Assembly: GCA_001871765.1 (NCBI GenBank)
Contig: MNVN01000015.1
Location: 116,543-162,547, forward strand
Origin: Candidatus Nomurabacteria bacterium CG1_02_43_90
GTDB lineage: Bacteria > Patescibacteriota > Minisyncoccia > Phycocordibacterales > UBA1550
Direction of reading: 5' to 3'
DNA length: 46,005 nucleotides
Within the stretch, counting starts at the first letter, position 1, and each line of letters opens with the position of its first letter. Shown in pieces: positions 1-8,730 of this stretch. The translations under genes were made by a program, and so were the position numbers. Under the pieces are notes generated by a model. It saw only the letters and a program-made list of their open reading frames with translations. It searched no databases and was not told the origin of the DNA.

Positions 1-414
1 AATATTACTTGGATCAAAGAGCTCACTAAATGGCAAAAAGATGTTGCAAAATCAGATGAGTTCCTCGAGCATCTCAAAATGGACTTCTTTAAAAATCGGG
101 TGTTTGTGTTTACCCCAAAAGGTGACGTTATCGATCTTCCTGAAGATTCAAGTACTATTGATTTTGCTTATGCTATTCACTCCCGGATCGGCGACCATCT
201 CTCAGGCGCAAAGATAAACGGCAAGCTCGCTTCACTTGAGACAAAACTCAAAAATGGCGACATTGTAGAAATTGAGACGAAAGATAGTTCATCCCCAAAA
301 CGTAAATGGCTCGACTACACAAAGACGACCATGGCAAAACGACACATTCGTGGTTATCTCGAAAAGACAAGCCCAATAGAGATCATTGCGCAGAAATTCT
401 TCCGAAGGAAGTAG
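1..414 (+). CDS. RelA/SpoT-family (p)ppGpp synthetase/hydrolase, C-terminal part with TGS domain (5' truncated by window)
   Basis: Frame is open from base 1: NITWIKELTKWQKDVAKSDEFLEHLKMDFFKNRVFVFTPKGDVIDLPEDSSTIDFAYAIHSRIGDHLSGAKING, a typical Rel linker plus TGS domain; stop at 412-414. Confidence 0.9.
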   Translation, partial: NITWIKELTKWQKDVAKSDEFLEHLKMDFFKNRVFVFTPKGDVIDLPEDSSTIDFAYAIHSRIGDHLSGAKINGKLASLETKLKNGDIVEIETKDSSSPKRKWLDYTKTTMAKRHIRGYLEKTSPIEIIAQKFFRRK

Positions 415-421
415 CAACAAT

Positions 422-458
422 AAAAAAAACCTGCAAGTACTACGCGCAGGTTTTTTTT
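422..458. terminator. Bidirectional rho-independent terminator between convergent rel and parB
   Basis: A8-CCTGC...GCAGG-T8 stem-loop between convergent genes. Confidence 0.8.
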
Positions 459-471
459 ATTTCTTAGATAG

Positions 472-1476
472 CTACAGAGAGAAATTCCTCACATTATATA
501 AATCCTCTGATTCCTCCATCGCCTTTTCCTCGTCGGGTTCTGCAAGCTCACCAATACCTGCTGGTGCACCCGCCTCCACAGCAGTCTCTCCAAGAGGTAC
601 TGACACTTCCCCTGTGGGAACCGTCTGCATTTCTTCTTGAAGTCGTTTCAAAAAATTACGCACATCGTCGTTCGAGAAGAAATCAATCACAATCTTCCCT
701 CCTATTTCGCGTTTTTCAATCTGTACACGTGTCCCTAGTCGCTCGGTGAGCGCAGCCTCAAACTCCATCATCTCAGGGTCAAAGTCTGTCCCCTTCTTAC
801 GTACACGATCAACGGCAATACGACGTGCAATACGCTCTGCTTCACGTACGTTAAGTTTCTTGAAAATAATCTCTTTAAAAAGCGTCATCTGCTCTTCTTT
901 GCGATCCGTGAGCATGAGAAGTGGTCGTGAGTGACCTTCATTAATGCGTCGTTCTGCGAGAGCCAGGAGCATTTCCTCAGGGAGCGCAAGGATGCGCAAC
1001 GTATTGGAAACATACTCACGACTCTTCCCTACTTTTGCGGCAATCTGCACATGCTTAAACCCGAAATCATCCGCAAGACGCTGAAATGCTTTTGCTCGAT
1101 CAACGGGGTTCAAATCTTCACGTTGCAAGTTTTCAATAATCGCAAGTTCGAGTTTCATACGGTCCTCTTCCTCTTTTGACTCCTCGCCAATACGAATAAG
1201 CACCGGCACCTGAGTAAGCCCTGCGAGTTTCGAAGCGCGGAGGCGACGCTCTCCTGCAATGAGCTCGTATTCTACAGCAAGTCCACCTTCTACTTTTTCT
1301 ATCTCACGACGCGTTACGACAAGTGGCTGCAAAATGCCGTATTGTTTTATCGAATCTGCAAGGTCACGAAGTTTGTACTCATCAAATTCTTTACGGGGCT
1401 GAAATGGATTTGGTTTTATTTTTTCAACTTCAATCCAAAAGATTGCGTTTTGATACATTTGATTTGCTTGTGACAT
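472..1476 (-). CDS. parB: ParB/RepB/Spo0J family chromosome partitioning protein
   Basis: IKPNPFQPRKEFDEYKLRDLADSIKQYGILQPLVV and ELIAGERRLRASKLAGL motifs, HTH region. Confidence 0.92.
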   Translation of the reverse strand: MSQANQMYQNAIFWIEVEKIKPNPFQPRKEFDEYKLRDLADSIKQYGILQPLVVTRREIEKVEGGLAVEYELIAGERRLRASKLAGLTQVPVLIRIGEESKEEEDRMKLELAIIENLQREDLNPVDRAKAFQRLADDFGFKHVQIAAKVGKSREYVSNTLRILALPEEMLLALAERRINEGHSRPLLMLTDRKEEQMTLFKEIIFKKLNVREAERIARRIAVDRVRKKGTDFDPEMMEFEAALTERLGTRVQIEKREIGGKIVIDFFSNDDVRNFLKRLQEEMQTVPTGEVSVPLGETAVEAGAPAGIGELAEPDEEKAMEESEDLYNVRNFSL

Positions 1477-1615
1477 ATTTTTTGTTGAGAATTAAATTCT
1501 ATGCGTTTATCTTAACATAAAATTTTATAAGGCAAAATTTTAAAATACATATTGACTATTTTTATAAAAAAATGGTAACCTAAAATACAGTTAACCTATT
1601 CAGGGAGTACAAATT

Positions 1616-1858
1616 ATGAACATGCAAAGTCTTGAACAAATGGGTATCGATTCAGATGCCCAACAAGAAGAAACCCTCAGGCGTTTAAAAGAAAAGGGTA
1701 GCCCTGTCGCTGAAGCCCTTGGCCGCCTTCTTGACAAAGTACGCGCAGAAAAAGAAAATGTTCCCAAGGCAGAACCTTTTGTTATCACCCCACAAATGCG
1801 TGCCGAAGCAGTTGGGCGACAACGTATGCTGGATGCACAACTTGGTGAAGACAAATAA
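1616..1858 (+). CDS. Small hypothetical protein (80 aa)
   Basis: Intact ORF with SD-like AGGGAG upstream and a hairpin terminator just after. Confidence 0.6.
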   Translation: MNMQSLEQMGIDSDAQQEETLRRLKEKGSPVAEALGRLLDKVRAEKENVPKAEPFVITPQMRAEAVGRQRMLDAQLGEDK

Positions 1859-1885
1859 AAACGCGAGCACACCTCGCGTTTTTAT
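1857..1885 (+). terminator. Rho-independent terminator
   Basis: AAAAACGCGAG-CACAC-CTCGCGTTTTT stem-loop. Confidence 0.75.
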
Positions 1886-1914
1886 TTGCACAACTCTATA
1901 CCAAGTGGTACACT
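1886..1914 (+). promoter_or_regulatory. Sigma70-like promoter of flavin redox operon
   Basis: TTGCAC (1886-1891), 17 nt spacer, TACACT (1909-1914), 7 nt before ATG at 1922. Confidence 0.5.
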
Positions 1915-1921
1915 AATCTAT

Positions 1922-2161
1922 ATGCAAATGACAATATTTTTAGGTCAGGGGCTTGTGTGGTGGACAGGGATGATTGGTGGTTTCTTTTTCTTGCTTCTTA
2001 TTATCACCGGGCTTGTTAAACAGTATAACTATAATATTTTTGTAAGGTGGCAAGTCCCCCTTACCCCGCTTCATCACTGGTTTGGATGGATTTCTCTCGG
2101 GTTCCTTTTTGTTCATTTCCTCCTCGCGCTCTTCAGTTCAATGTGGAGTGTATTCTTCTAA
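1922..2161 (+). CDS. Small two-helix membrane protein with His residues (possible heme/ferric-reductase-like TM subunit)
   Basis: Two hydrophobic segments; PLTPLHHWFGWISLGFLFVHFLLAL; first gene of redox operon. ATG at 1922 preferred over the track start 1886. Confidence 0.55.
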   Translation: MQMTIFLGQGLVWWTGMIGGFFFLLLIITGLVKQYNYNIFVRWQVPLTPLHHWFGWISLGFLFVHFLLALFSSMWSVFF

Positions 2162-2173
2162 CTCAACTTATCT

Positions 2174-2896
2174 ATGTCCCTCTTTAGTACTATCCGCCAC
2201 TGGTTCACCGAAGCCCCTCATTTTAATGGGACGATTATCGCAACGGAGCGTATTGGCTCACGTATTCAAAAAGTAACAGTCGGGCTTCCCAACACCGTTT
2301 CGGGTCCATTCAATCTCGGCTCGTATGTTGTACCCTATACATGGGGTTGTGTCCCTCGTGCATATTCAGTAGCAAAGACTGATGCGCGATCCTTCACTCT
2401 TTTAGTAAGTTTCTCGGGTGGTGGCACTGGAGCACGTTTTTTTCGCGACGCTCCTGTTGGCACGGCAACAAAGTTCTATGGTCCTTTTGACGATTTTCCT
2501 TACCGTTATGGTACGGGCCGACCAAAAGTATTTTTTGCTACGTCTACAGGTGTTGCACCATTCCGTATGATGGTTGATGAGGCAGTAAAAGAGGGGCTCC
2601 CCGCAACACTCTACCTCGGCTCCCCAAAAGAAGGAGACATTTCTCTTCGTGATGAATTCGAAAGAATTTCTCAAGATTATCCATTATTTACCTTTGTGCC
2701 CGTACTCTCAAAAGCTGATCCATCATGGTCGGGAGCAACTGGATACGTAACAGACTTTATTACCAAAAACCCAACGACGATGCGTAAGAGCGACATCTAT
2801 ATCTGTGGTGTCCCTCCTATGACCATGGGTGTTCTTGGTGCTCTCGAAAAAGTACAAGTTCCCAAAAAACAAATATTTGTACAAAAATTCGGATAA
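2174..2896 (+). CDS. FAD/NAD(P)-binding oxidoreductase (ferredoxin-NADP reductase-like)
   Basis: RAYSVAKT (FAD-binding RxYS), FFATSTGVAPFRMM (NAD-binding), YICGVPPM near C-terminus. Confidence 0.85.
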   Translation: MSLFSTIRHWFTEAPHFNGTIIATERIGSRIQKVTVGLPNTVSGPFNLGSYVVPYTWGCVPRAYSVAKTDARSFTLLVSFSGGGTGARFFRDAPVGTATKFYGPFDDFPYRYGTGRPKVFFATSTGVAPFRMMVDEAVKEGLPATLYLGSPKEGDISLRDEFERISQDYPLFTFVPVLSKADPSWSGATGYVTDFITKNPTTMRKSDIYICGVPPMTMGVLGALEKVQVPKKQIFVQKFG

Positions 2897-2906
2897 ATGG
2901 TATAAT
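2877..2906 (+). promoter_or_regulatory. Internal promoter upstream of 2914 ORF
   Basis: TTGTAC-18 nt-TATAAT, -10 ends 7 nt before ATG at 2914. Confidence 0.5.
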
Positions 2907-2913
2907 CAAAAAT

Positions 2914-3405
2914 ATGGATAATTCAAAAACTACTATGGAAAAAAATGAAATTTTAGTCGATCGAGGAATGGGACAAGTACGCAAATACGGAATCGCAGTA
3001 CTCCTTGCTCTTCTTGCGTTAAATGGCGTAGCTCTTGGTGCTCTACACCTAATAGAGTCCAATGACACCCGCAACGAGCTTATTAAATATGCCAAAACAA
3101 TCCCTGCTCCCGACGTAACCAAGGCAGAGCAGACCATACATCTTCCCGAGGATATTATTGCGTTACGCTCTGACAACATCGACCGCGCTGGTTTTTACGA
3201 GACATCCATTGGTGAACAAGACTATCTTGTTTATGGTGATGTTAATAAACACTACATGCTCATAAAGTCTGAGGCAACCATCCAAAAAGAGATTTTTAGT
3301 TTTGGAATGGCCCTAAGCGCACTCTATGTGGGCGAAGTCATTATCCTCCTTGGATGGTGGTTATTTGTCCGCACAAAAGTTCGTGAAGTATTCGAAATGA
3401 TTTAA
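2914..3405 (+). CDS. Hypothetical two-TM protein with extracytoplasmic domain
   Basis: N-terminal TM (YGIAVLLALLALNGVALGAL) and C-terminal TM (ALYVGEVIILLGWWLFV); in redox operon. Confidence 0.7.
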   Translation: MDNSKTTMEKNEILVDRGMGQVRKYGIAVLLALLALNGVALGALHLIESNDTRNELIKYAKTIPAPDVTKAEQTIHLPEDIIALRSDNIDRAGFYETSIGEQDYLVYGDVNKHYMLIKSEATIQKEIFSFGMALSALYVGEVIILLGWWLFVRTKVREVFEMI

Positions 3406-3416
3406 AAATTAGCACT

Positions 3417-3941
3417 ATGTCTTTATTTACAAAAAATCTAGAGAAATTCCTTATTTTCTTTTTCACTGGGGTTTCTGTCGTACTCATTGTCATGGGCGTT
3501 GCGCGTGCAAAAAAACCAACCTCTCTTGCTGCAGCCCCCGCACCTACTCCAACTCCCGCCCCACAGACAAGCACACTAGGAGCAACAACCATTACAGGGT
3601 CCGCCTACCAGACACCATGGGGAAGTGCTTCTGCTTCTATCACCGTAAAAGGTGGCCAAGTGGTTGCCGTAAGTATGCCTTCTGTACCCAACTCACCCCC
3701 TTCTATTTATGCAGAGCCATACCTTATTGATCAGGCACTGAAAGCTGGTTCTGCAAATATCCAAGGAGTCTCGGGGGCAACCTACACGAGCATCGCGTTC
3801 AAGTCTTCTCTTCAGAGCGCACTCGCACAAGCAACAACGCAAGGGCAGTCGGTCAGCCCAAGTACTAACACAGCCGTAGTCACCCCTACTGCAAAACCTA
3901 CTGTTCCCCAGCGTTATCGCGATGATGATGATGATGATTAG
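3417..3941 (+). CDS. Membrane-anchored FMN-binding domain protein (one flavinylation motif)
   Basis: N-terminal TM, Pro/Ala linker, FMN_bind-like domain with NIQGVSGATYTS; C-terminal poly-Asp. Confidence 0.8.
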   Translation: MSLFTKNLEKFLIFFFTGVSVVLIVMGVARAKKPTSLAAAPAPTPTPAPQTSTLGATTITGSAYQTPWGSASASITVKGGQVVAVSMPSVPNSPPSIYAEPYLIDQALKAGSANIQGVSGATYTSIAFKSSLQSALAQATTQGQSVSPSTNTAVVTPTAKPTVPQRYRDDDDDD

Positions 3942-4030
3942 TAGTTCTTTCTGTAAGATTTGTTGTCTTGTTCCGCCTCCACCTTTAATGAGCGCAGAAA
4001 GCTTATTATTAGCTTAACCCTTATATAATC

Positions 4031-5035
4031 ATGTCATCTTTTCAAAAAAACTTAGAGAAATTTTTTGTGTATTTTTTCGCCAGCGTTTCTATGCTTGTGG
4101 TTATTCTGGGTATTGGGCGAATAAAGCAACCGGGCACACTCGGGACTACTCCTGCACCAAGCGACAGTGGAGCAACGGGAGTAGCAACAACAGCAAAAGC
4201 TACCGCGACTATGGTTGCGGGTGCTCAAGTTGTCAATGCGAGCGGAAAAACGTTCCAAACTCCTTGGGGAAATCTCGCCACGACTATACAAGTTAAAGAT
4301 GGTAAAGTCGTTGCGGTTAATATCCCTACACTCCCCGATTCACCTCCTTCAGTATACGCAAAACAATATCTTATCGACCAAGCACTCCGAAGTGGGTCTT
4401 CAAATATTCAGGGTGTTTCGGGGGCAACAATCACCAGCAACGCGTTCAAGGCATCTCTTGAGAGTGCCCTCGCACAAGCAGCAACACAAGGTATTACCGT
4501 AACGGGTGGTCTTTCTTCAAATACGAGTACGGGTGCCAATACAACAACGCAAACGCCCCCACCAGCAGCACCAGCTCCTACGCCAAAAATTACTGCACCG
4601 ACGATAGCTAAAACAACATCAAATACAGCGAGCGCGCCAGCGAGTGTTTCGGGTACATTCACAGGATCTGCATATCAGACACCGTGGGGAAATGCCGTTG
4701 CTTCGGTAACCTTTACCAATGGCAAGATTACGAATGTAACTATGCCACAAGTTCCTAACTCTCCTCCTTCTCAACAAGCAGAGCCGTACCTTATACAACA
4801 AGCTATGGCAGCAGGGAGTGCAAATATTCAAGGAGTCTCAGGGGCAACCTACGCAAGTATCGCCTTCAAGTCATCCCTTGAAAGTGCTATTGCAAAAGCA
4901 AGCGCACAAGGCACAGTAGCCGCAAGTGTAACCAGTACTTCTGGGGCATCAGCAACAAAAACTACAACAGCACAGCCAACCGTTTCGCGAACATACAAGA
5001 CACATAGTGAAAAGAACGAGGATTTTGACGATTAA
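4031..5035 (+). CDS. Membrane-anchored protein with two tandem FMN-binding domains
   Basis: N-terminal TM homologous to the 3417 ORF (MSSFQKNLEKFFVYFFASVSMLVVILGIGRIKQP); two motifs SGATITS and SGATYAS. Confidence 0.82.
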   Translation: MSSFQKNLEKFFVYFFASVSMLVVILGIGRIKQPGTLGTTPAPSDSGATGVATTAKATATMVAGAQVVNASGKTFQTPWGNLATTIQVKDGKVVAVNIPTLPDSPPSVYAKQYLIDQALRSGSSNIQGVSGATITSNAFKASLESALAQAATQGITVTGGLSSNTSTGANTTTQTPPPAAPAPTPKITAPTIAKTTSNTASAPASVSGTFTGSAYQTPWGNAVASVTFTNGKITNVTMPQVPNSPPSQQAEPYLIQQAMAAGSANIQGVSGATYASIAFKSSLESAIAKASAQGTVAASVTSTSGASATKTTTAQPTVSRTYKTHSEKNEDFDD

Positions 5036-5038
5036 TTT

Positions 5039-5962
5039 ATGACTGAGCATCGCATATTTCATTCAATGGGGATTCCCGTCCATATCACTATGGTCGGGTT
5101 TTCTTCGTCGGAGGCTGACGCCGCTCTTGCACGCGCAGAAGATATTTTTACCGAATACGATCTTCGCTTTAGTCGTTTCAAGTCGGAGAGCGAACTCATG
5201 AGGCTAAATACAAGTAACGGTTCATGGCACAAAGTAAGTATCGAACTTTTTCAAGTTATCAAAAAATGCGTTGCACTTTCTGCAGAGACCGATGGCAGTT
5301 TCGATCCATCAGTAGGAGGTGTACTTGCTTCTTATGGATACGGATTGCCATTAAATTTTGAATTACCTGAGGTGCTCCCCACCTACCGAGACCTTGCCTT
5401 CAATGACCGCGAACTTTTGATACGCCTCGCACCAAAACAAATCCTTGAGCCTGCTTGTATTGTAAAAGGTATGGCTATTGATATGGCAGGAAAAGCTATT
5501 GTCGAAAAAATGGATACTTCTCGACAAGGGTTTATCATAAACGCAGGAGGTGATATTTTTACTCAGGGTTCATTTGAGGACGGAAAGCAGTGGAACGTTG
5601 CTATTCAAGACCCACGTAGCGCAGACGCGATTATAACGGCTGCGGGGATACAAAATGCAGGCATGGCGACCTCCGGGACCTATCAAACAGGAGGAGAACA
5701 CCATGGTAAAAAATGGCACCATTTAGTAAATATGCAGACAGCGGAATCAGCTCCTGGAATAGTCAGCGCGACCGTTATAGCCCGCACTTGTGAAGAAGCT
5801 GACACGGAAGCATCCCTCGTAATACTCCTCCCTCTTGAAAAAGCAGTCGCCAGACTTGAAGCGCGCCAGCTTCCCTATTTCATTATTTCTGAGAATGGCA
5901 CCGTCACAAAAAATAACACATTTGCGCAACTAGAAATACCTATCGCAACACTTGTTGCATAA
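5039..5962 (+). CDS. apbE: FAD:protein FMN transferase (ApbE family)
   Basis: KGMAIDMAGKAIVEKM...GFIINAGGDIFTQG, GMATSGTYQTGG, TVIARTCEEADTEASLVILL. Confidence 0.9.
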   Translation: MTEHRIFHSMGIPVHITMVGFSSSEADAALARAEDIFTEYDLRFSRFKSESELMRLNTSNGSWHKVSIELFQVIKKCVALSAETDGSFDPSVGGVLASYGYGLPLNFELPEVLPTYRDLAFNDRELLIRLAPKQILEPACIVKGMAIDMAGKAIVEKMDTSRQGFIINAGGDIFTQGSFEDGKQWNVAIQDPRSADAIITAAGIQNAGMATSGTYQTGGEHHGKKWHHLVNMQTAESAPGIVSATVIARTCEEADTEASLVILLPLEKAVARLEARQLPYFIISENGTVTKNNTFAQLEIPIATLVA

Positions 5963-5967
5963 AAAAG

Positions 5968-5995
5968 AGCCAGTCTGCATGCATGCAAACTGGCT
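5968..5995 (+). terminator. Stem-loop downstream of apbE
   Basis: AGCCAGT-TTGCATGCATGCAA-like loop-ACTGGCT; weak T tail. Confidence 0.45.
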
Positions 5996-6011
5996 TCTTG
6001 CTTCCTGAGAT

Positions 6012-6200
6012 TTAATTTCGCAAAATCTTTTTTGCATACTCAACATCAAAAATTCCGCGGAATCCAGAAGTAGTAGCTTCGATAACATCCCCGCCGTAAC
6101 CATAAACGAGGAAAATATATTCCCGCCAAATTTTTACCAATATACCTTTCATGATATACTCCTCAAAAAACTTACTGTCACAACTATAAGCATGGCACAC
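6012..6200 (-). CDS. Small hypothetical protein (start possibly internal, at MKGILVK)
   Basis: ORF track only. Confidence 0.3.
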   Translation of the reverse strand: MCHAYSCDSKFFEEYIMKGILVKIWREYIFLVYGYGGDVIEATTSGFRGIFDVEYAKKILRN

Positions 6201-6253
6201 AAAATAAAGGATTGCAAGTTTTGGTCCTTCCTCTTACGAACCTGTAGCATAAC

Positions 6254-6985
6254 CTAATTACCGTAGTCCCTCTTTATTTTTTTATTAAGTTCGTACACAA
6301 CATCCTTACGTTCAACAATAACCTCCCACCCTTTTTCTTTTGCATGTTCCCAGAGTTTTCTGTTGGGATTAAAACAAATAGGCCGACCAACAAGTTCAAG
6401 AAATGAGATATCTCCTTCAGTATCCCCTACCCCTACGGAGCCTTCAAGTGTGAGCCCTTCTTTTTCGACAGCGCGCTGAAGAACTGTAGCCTTATCTGCA
6501 ATAAAATGCTCGTCGATAACCTTCCCCGTAAAACATCCACCATCATCTGTTTCATAAAATGACCCGTATGTCTTATCAAATCCAATATCTTTACAGAAAA
6601 AATCGAGCGTGCCTTTTGGTGAGCGCGAGATAGCCAAAAGGAAATACCCCTCTTTTTTTAAATCAGCAATAAGCGTCTCGGTGAAATTGTAGGTACGATG
6701 GCGATAGCGCATGACTACAAGTTCTGAAGCTTCCAGGAATTTAGCATATGGTACCCCTTTTATATTTTTCATAAAAACGCCGACGACAGCCATGATATAG
6801 GCTTCGTAATCTCCTTTGCGGTCAAGCCACTGGACCTTTTCTTTTTCATAGTCGGTACGAACCGACACAGGAAACACCCCTTTTTCGATAAATACTTCTA
6901 CCAGTTCAATGAGAAGCGACGACCGAAAAATCGTTCCATCAATATCAAAAATTGCTACTTTGCGGAGGGGTTTTTCTTTGTTCAT
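6254..6985 (-). CDS. HAD-superfamily (HAD-IB, SerB-like) phosphatase
   Basis: VAIFDIDGTIFRSSLL, AISRSPKGTLDFF, VGVGDTEGDISFLELVGRPICFNPN; start set at MNKEKPL. Confidence 0.87.
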   Translation of the reverse strand: MNKEKPLRKVAIFDIDGTIFRSSLLIELVEVFIEKGVFPVSVRTDYEKEKVQWLDRKGDYEAYIMAVVGVFMKNIKGVPYAKFLEASELVVMRYRHRTYNFTETLIADLKKEGYFLLAISRSPKGTLDFFCKDIGFDKTYGSFYETDDGGCFTGKVIDEHFIADKATVLQRAVEKEGLTLEGSVGVGDTEGDISFLELVGRPICFNPNRKLWEHAKEKGWEVIVERKDVVYELNKKIKRDYGN

Positions 6986-6990
6986 ATAAC

Positions 6991-7623
6991 TTATAGTAAC
7001 GGAAAATCCGCAGTACAACAATACAGCCCCGTCTGTGTATCAAGCCATACTTTGTCTTTTTTAGTAAAAGCTACTCCAATAATAAATTTAACGTGGGGAT
7101 ACTTCGCAAATATTCGGGGGAGGGAGCATACAGACCAAATGATTTTGAATAGTGTTCTTTCTCTTTTTGTCGCCCAGCCAAAGAGAACAACGTCGGGGTG
7201 ATACGCTTCAATATATTTTTTAATATGATGCGGATATGGGGCGATAATCCCAAGTTTCACTTTGCCGCGATTTTCCCAGGGGAATTTTTCTGCAACAGAG
7301 TGAAACGCAAATAAGGTTGTTCTCTCTTCAAGATTATACTTTCGGAGTATTTCTCCTACCTTCACATAAAGATCAGGGGTATATTCTTTGAACTCAATGA
7401 GGAGCTCAAGATGAGTTACCGACAGAAACAGTAGTGCCTCCTCTAGTTCCAGCACATGCATACTCGTTGCGGGATCATGAGAGACTACAACACTCTGTCC
7501 GTCCGTACTATAGCGAATATCAAATTCTATACCTTCCAAATCAGCATTAGCTGAGTTTTTGAAGGCAAGAAGAGTGTTCTCATTTTCTCCTGCCGACCAT
7601 CCGCGATGTGCAAATATTTTCAT
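6991..7623 (-). CDS. Glycerophosphodiester phosphodiesterase-like protein
   Basis: FAHRGWSAGENENTLLAFKNSANADLEGIEFDIRYSTDGQSVVVSHD. Confidence 0.87.
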   Translation of the reverse strand: MKIFAHRGWSAGENENTLLAFKNSANADLEGIEFDIRYSTDGQSVVVSHDPATSMHVLELEEALLFLSVTHLELLIEFKEYTPDLYVKVGEILRKYNLEERTTLFAFHSVAEKFPWENRGKVKLGIIAPYPHHIKKYIEAYHPDVVLFGWATKRERTLFKIIWSVCSLPRIFAKYPHVKFIIGVAFTKKDKVWLDTQTGLYCCTADFPLL

Positions 7624-7721
7624 AGTATTAATGTTCTCACGCTAAGAATAGACTATTCCTCGACATCTCAAACTTTATCCAAACCCCTCTTACTTAAAGA
7701 CCATGACCCCACTATCAAATT

Positions 7722-8615
7722 TTAAGTCAAAAATGAGTTCTCCTCGTGAGGTGAAAGGTAGCTCGATACTTCGCAAAGCATCTTTGTAAAGTCAGATTCT
7801 TGTGAACCATCACAGTACATCATCGTTGTAATCATTTTCTCGAACGAAATTTTGCTACCGTTCATGACATATTCCCCTCCTCCCCTATTACAGTCAGTTC
7901 CTAAAGAAAAAGTGCTGTCCTTTTTAAAAAGGAGGGTGAACTTTTTTAAAGAGTGTGGTCGTATCTGCGTACCGTCCCCATAGGTTGTATTTATCCAGTC
8001 CCACGTCTTCATTTCCAACGTCATCTGTGCAGGGTCCGCCTCTCCCTCAAAGTTTTGTGCAACCTCACCAAATTGCATCGTTTTAGTGTCAAGAAGGAGC
8101 CATCGACTCTTCCCCACGGACGGTTGCACCGAAAAACTTTCTCCTTTGGCACGTTCTGCATAATTCACCACAACAATATTACCTTTCCCCATCTCGGTAG
8201 TTTGTGGGGAAATACGATCCCCTAAAAATACTCCTTCCGAGCCAATATATCCATGGACGGTGTTCAACCGAGCTACAATATAATAAAAGATACCACTTCC
8301 TCCTGTTTCTTGAGTAACAAGGAAAGCACTGTCTTCCCTGCCATCACCATCAAAGTCATGTTTTACTTCATTGCCAAAATATCGGGTAATAATCTTTGAA
8401 CCAGAGCCTGGTGCTACCTCTGTAACCGAGAGACCATTTTTCAAAAGAACGTTTTGTCCATTAATTTTATACGTTGCGTTATCAAGAGAGGCAGGTGTTC
8501 CAGCATTAAAAGACACGTCATCATTTGCAACATTAAACTTATAGACACCAAGATAGAGCACCCCTAAGAAAATGATGCCGAGGATTAGGGATACCCTTAT
8601 TATTATTTTTCTCAT
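7722..8615 (-). CDS. Exported protein with C-terminal META/HslJ-like domain
   Basis: N-terminal signal/TM; HDFDGDGREDSAFLV; LLFKKDSTFSLGTDCNRGGGEYVMNGSKISFEKMITTMMYC. Confidence 0.6.
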   Translation of the reverse strand: MRKIIIRVSLILGIIFLGVLYLGVYKFNVANDDVSFNAGTPASLDNATYKINGQNVLLKNGLSVTEVAPGSGSKIITRYFGNEVKHDFDGDGREDSAFLVTQETGGSGIFYYIVARLNTVHGYIGSEGVFLGDRISPQTTEMGKGNIVVVNYAERAKGESFSVQPSVGKSRWLLLDTKTMQFGEVAQNFEGEADPAQMTLEMKTWDWINTTYGDGTQIRPHSLKKFTLLFKKDSTFSLGTDCNRGGGEYVMNGSKISFEKMITTMMYCDGSQESDFTKMLCEVSSYLSPHEENSFLT

Positions 8616-8703
8616 ACGATTAAATATACCACCCTTTGGTTAAAATAAAAACTAGGAGAGGGATGTCTACATTCCTGCTCTTTCTCATAACCTGGTTAGG
8701 TAA

Positions 8704-8730
8704 CAAAAAAAATCCTTCGGGGGCTTTTTT
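8704..8730 (-). terminator. Terminator of the DUF2779-like gene
   Basis: AAAAAAGCCCCCGAAGGATTTTTTTT on minus strand. Confidence 0.6.

Noticed and set aside
386-1520. Plus-strand ORFs opposite parB (386-640, 564-749, 746-934, 931-1179, 1323-1520)
   Set aside because: Antisense shadows of a well-supported parB; no recognisable domains.
1553-1600. Promoter for the 1616 ORF (TTGACT...)
   Set aside because: No convincing -10 at normal spacing from the TTGACT; left unannotated.
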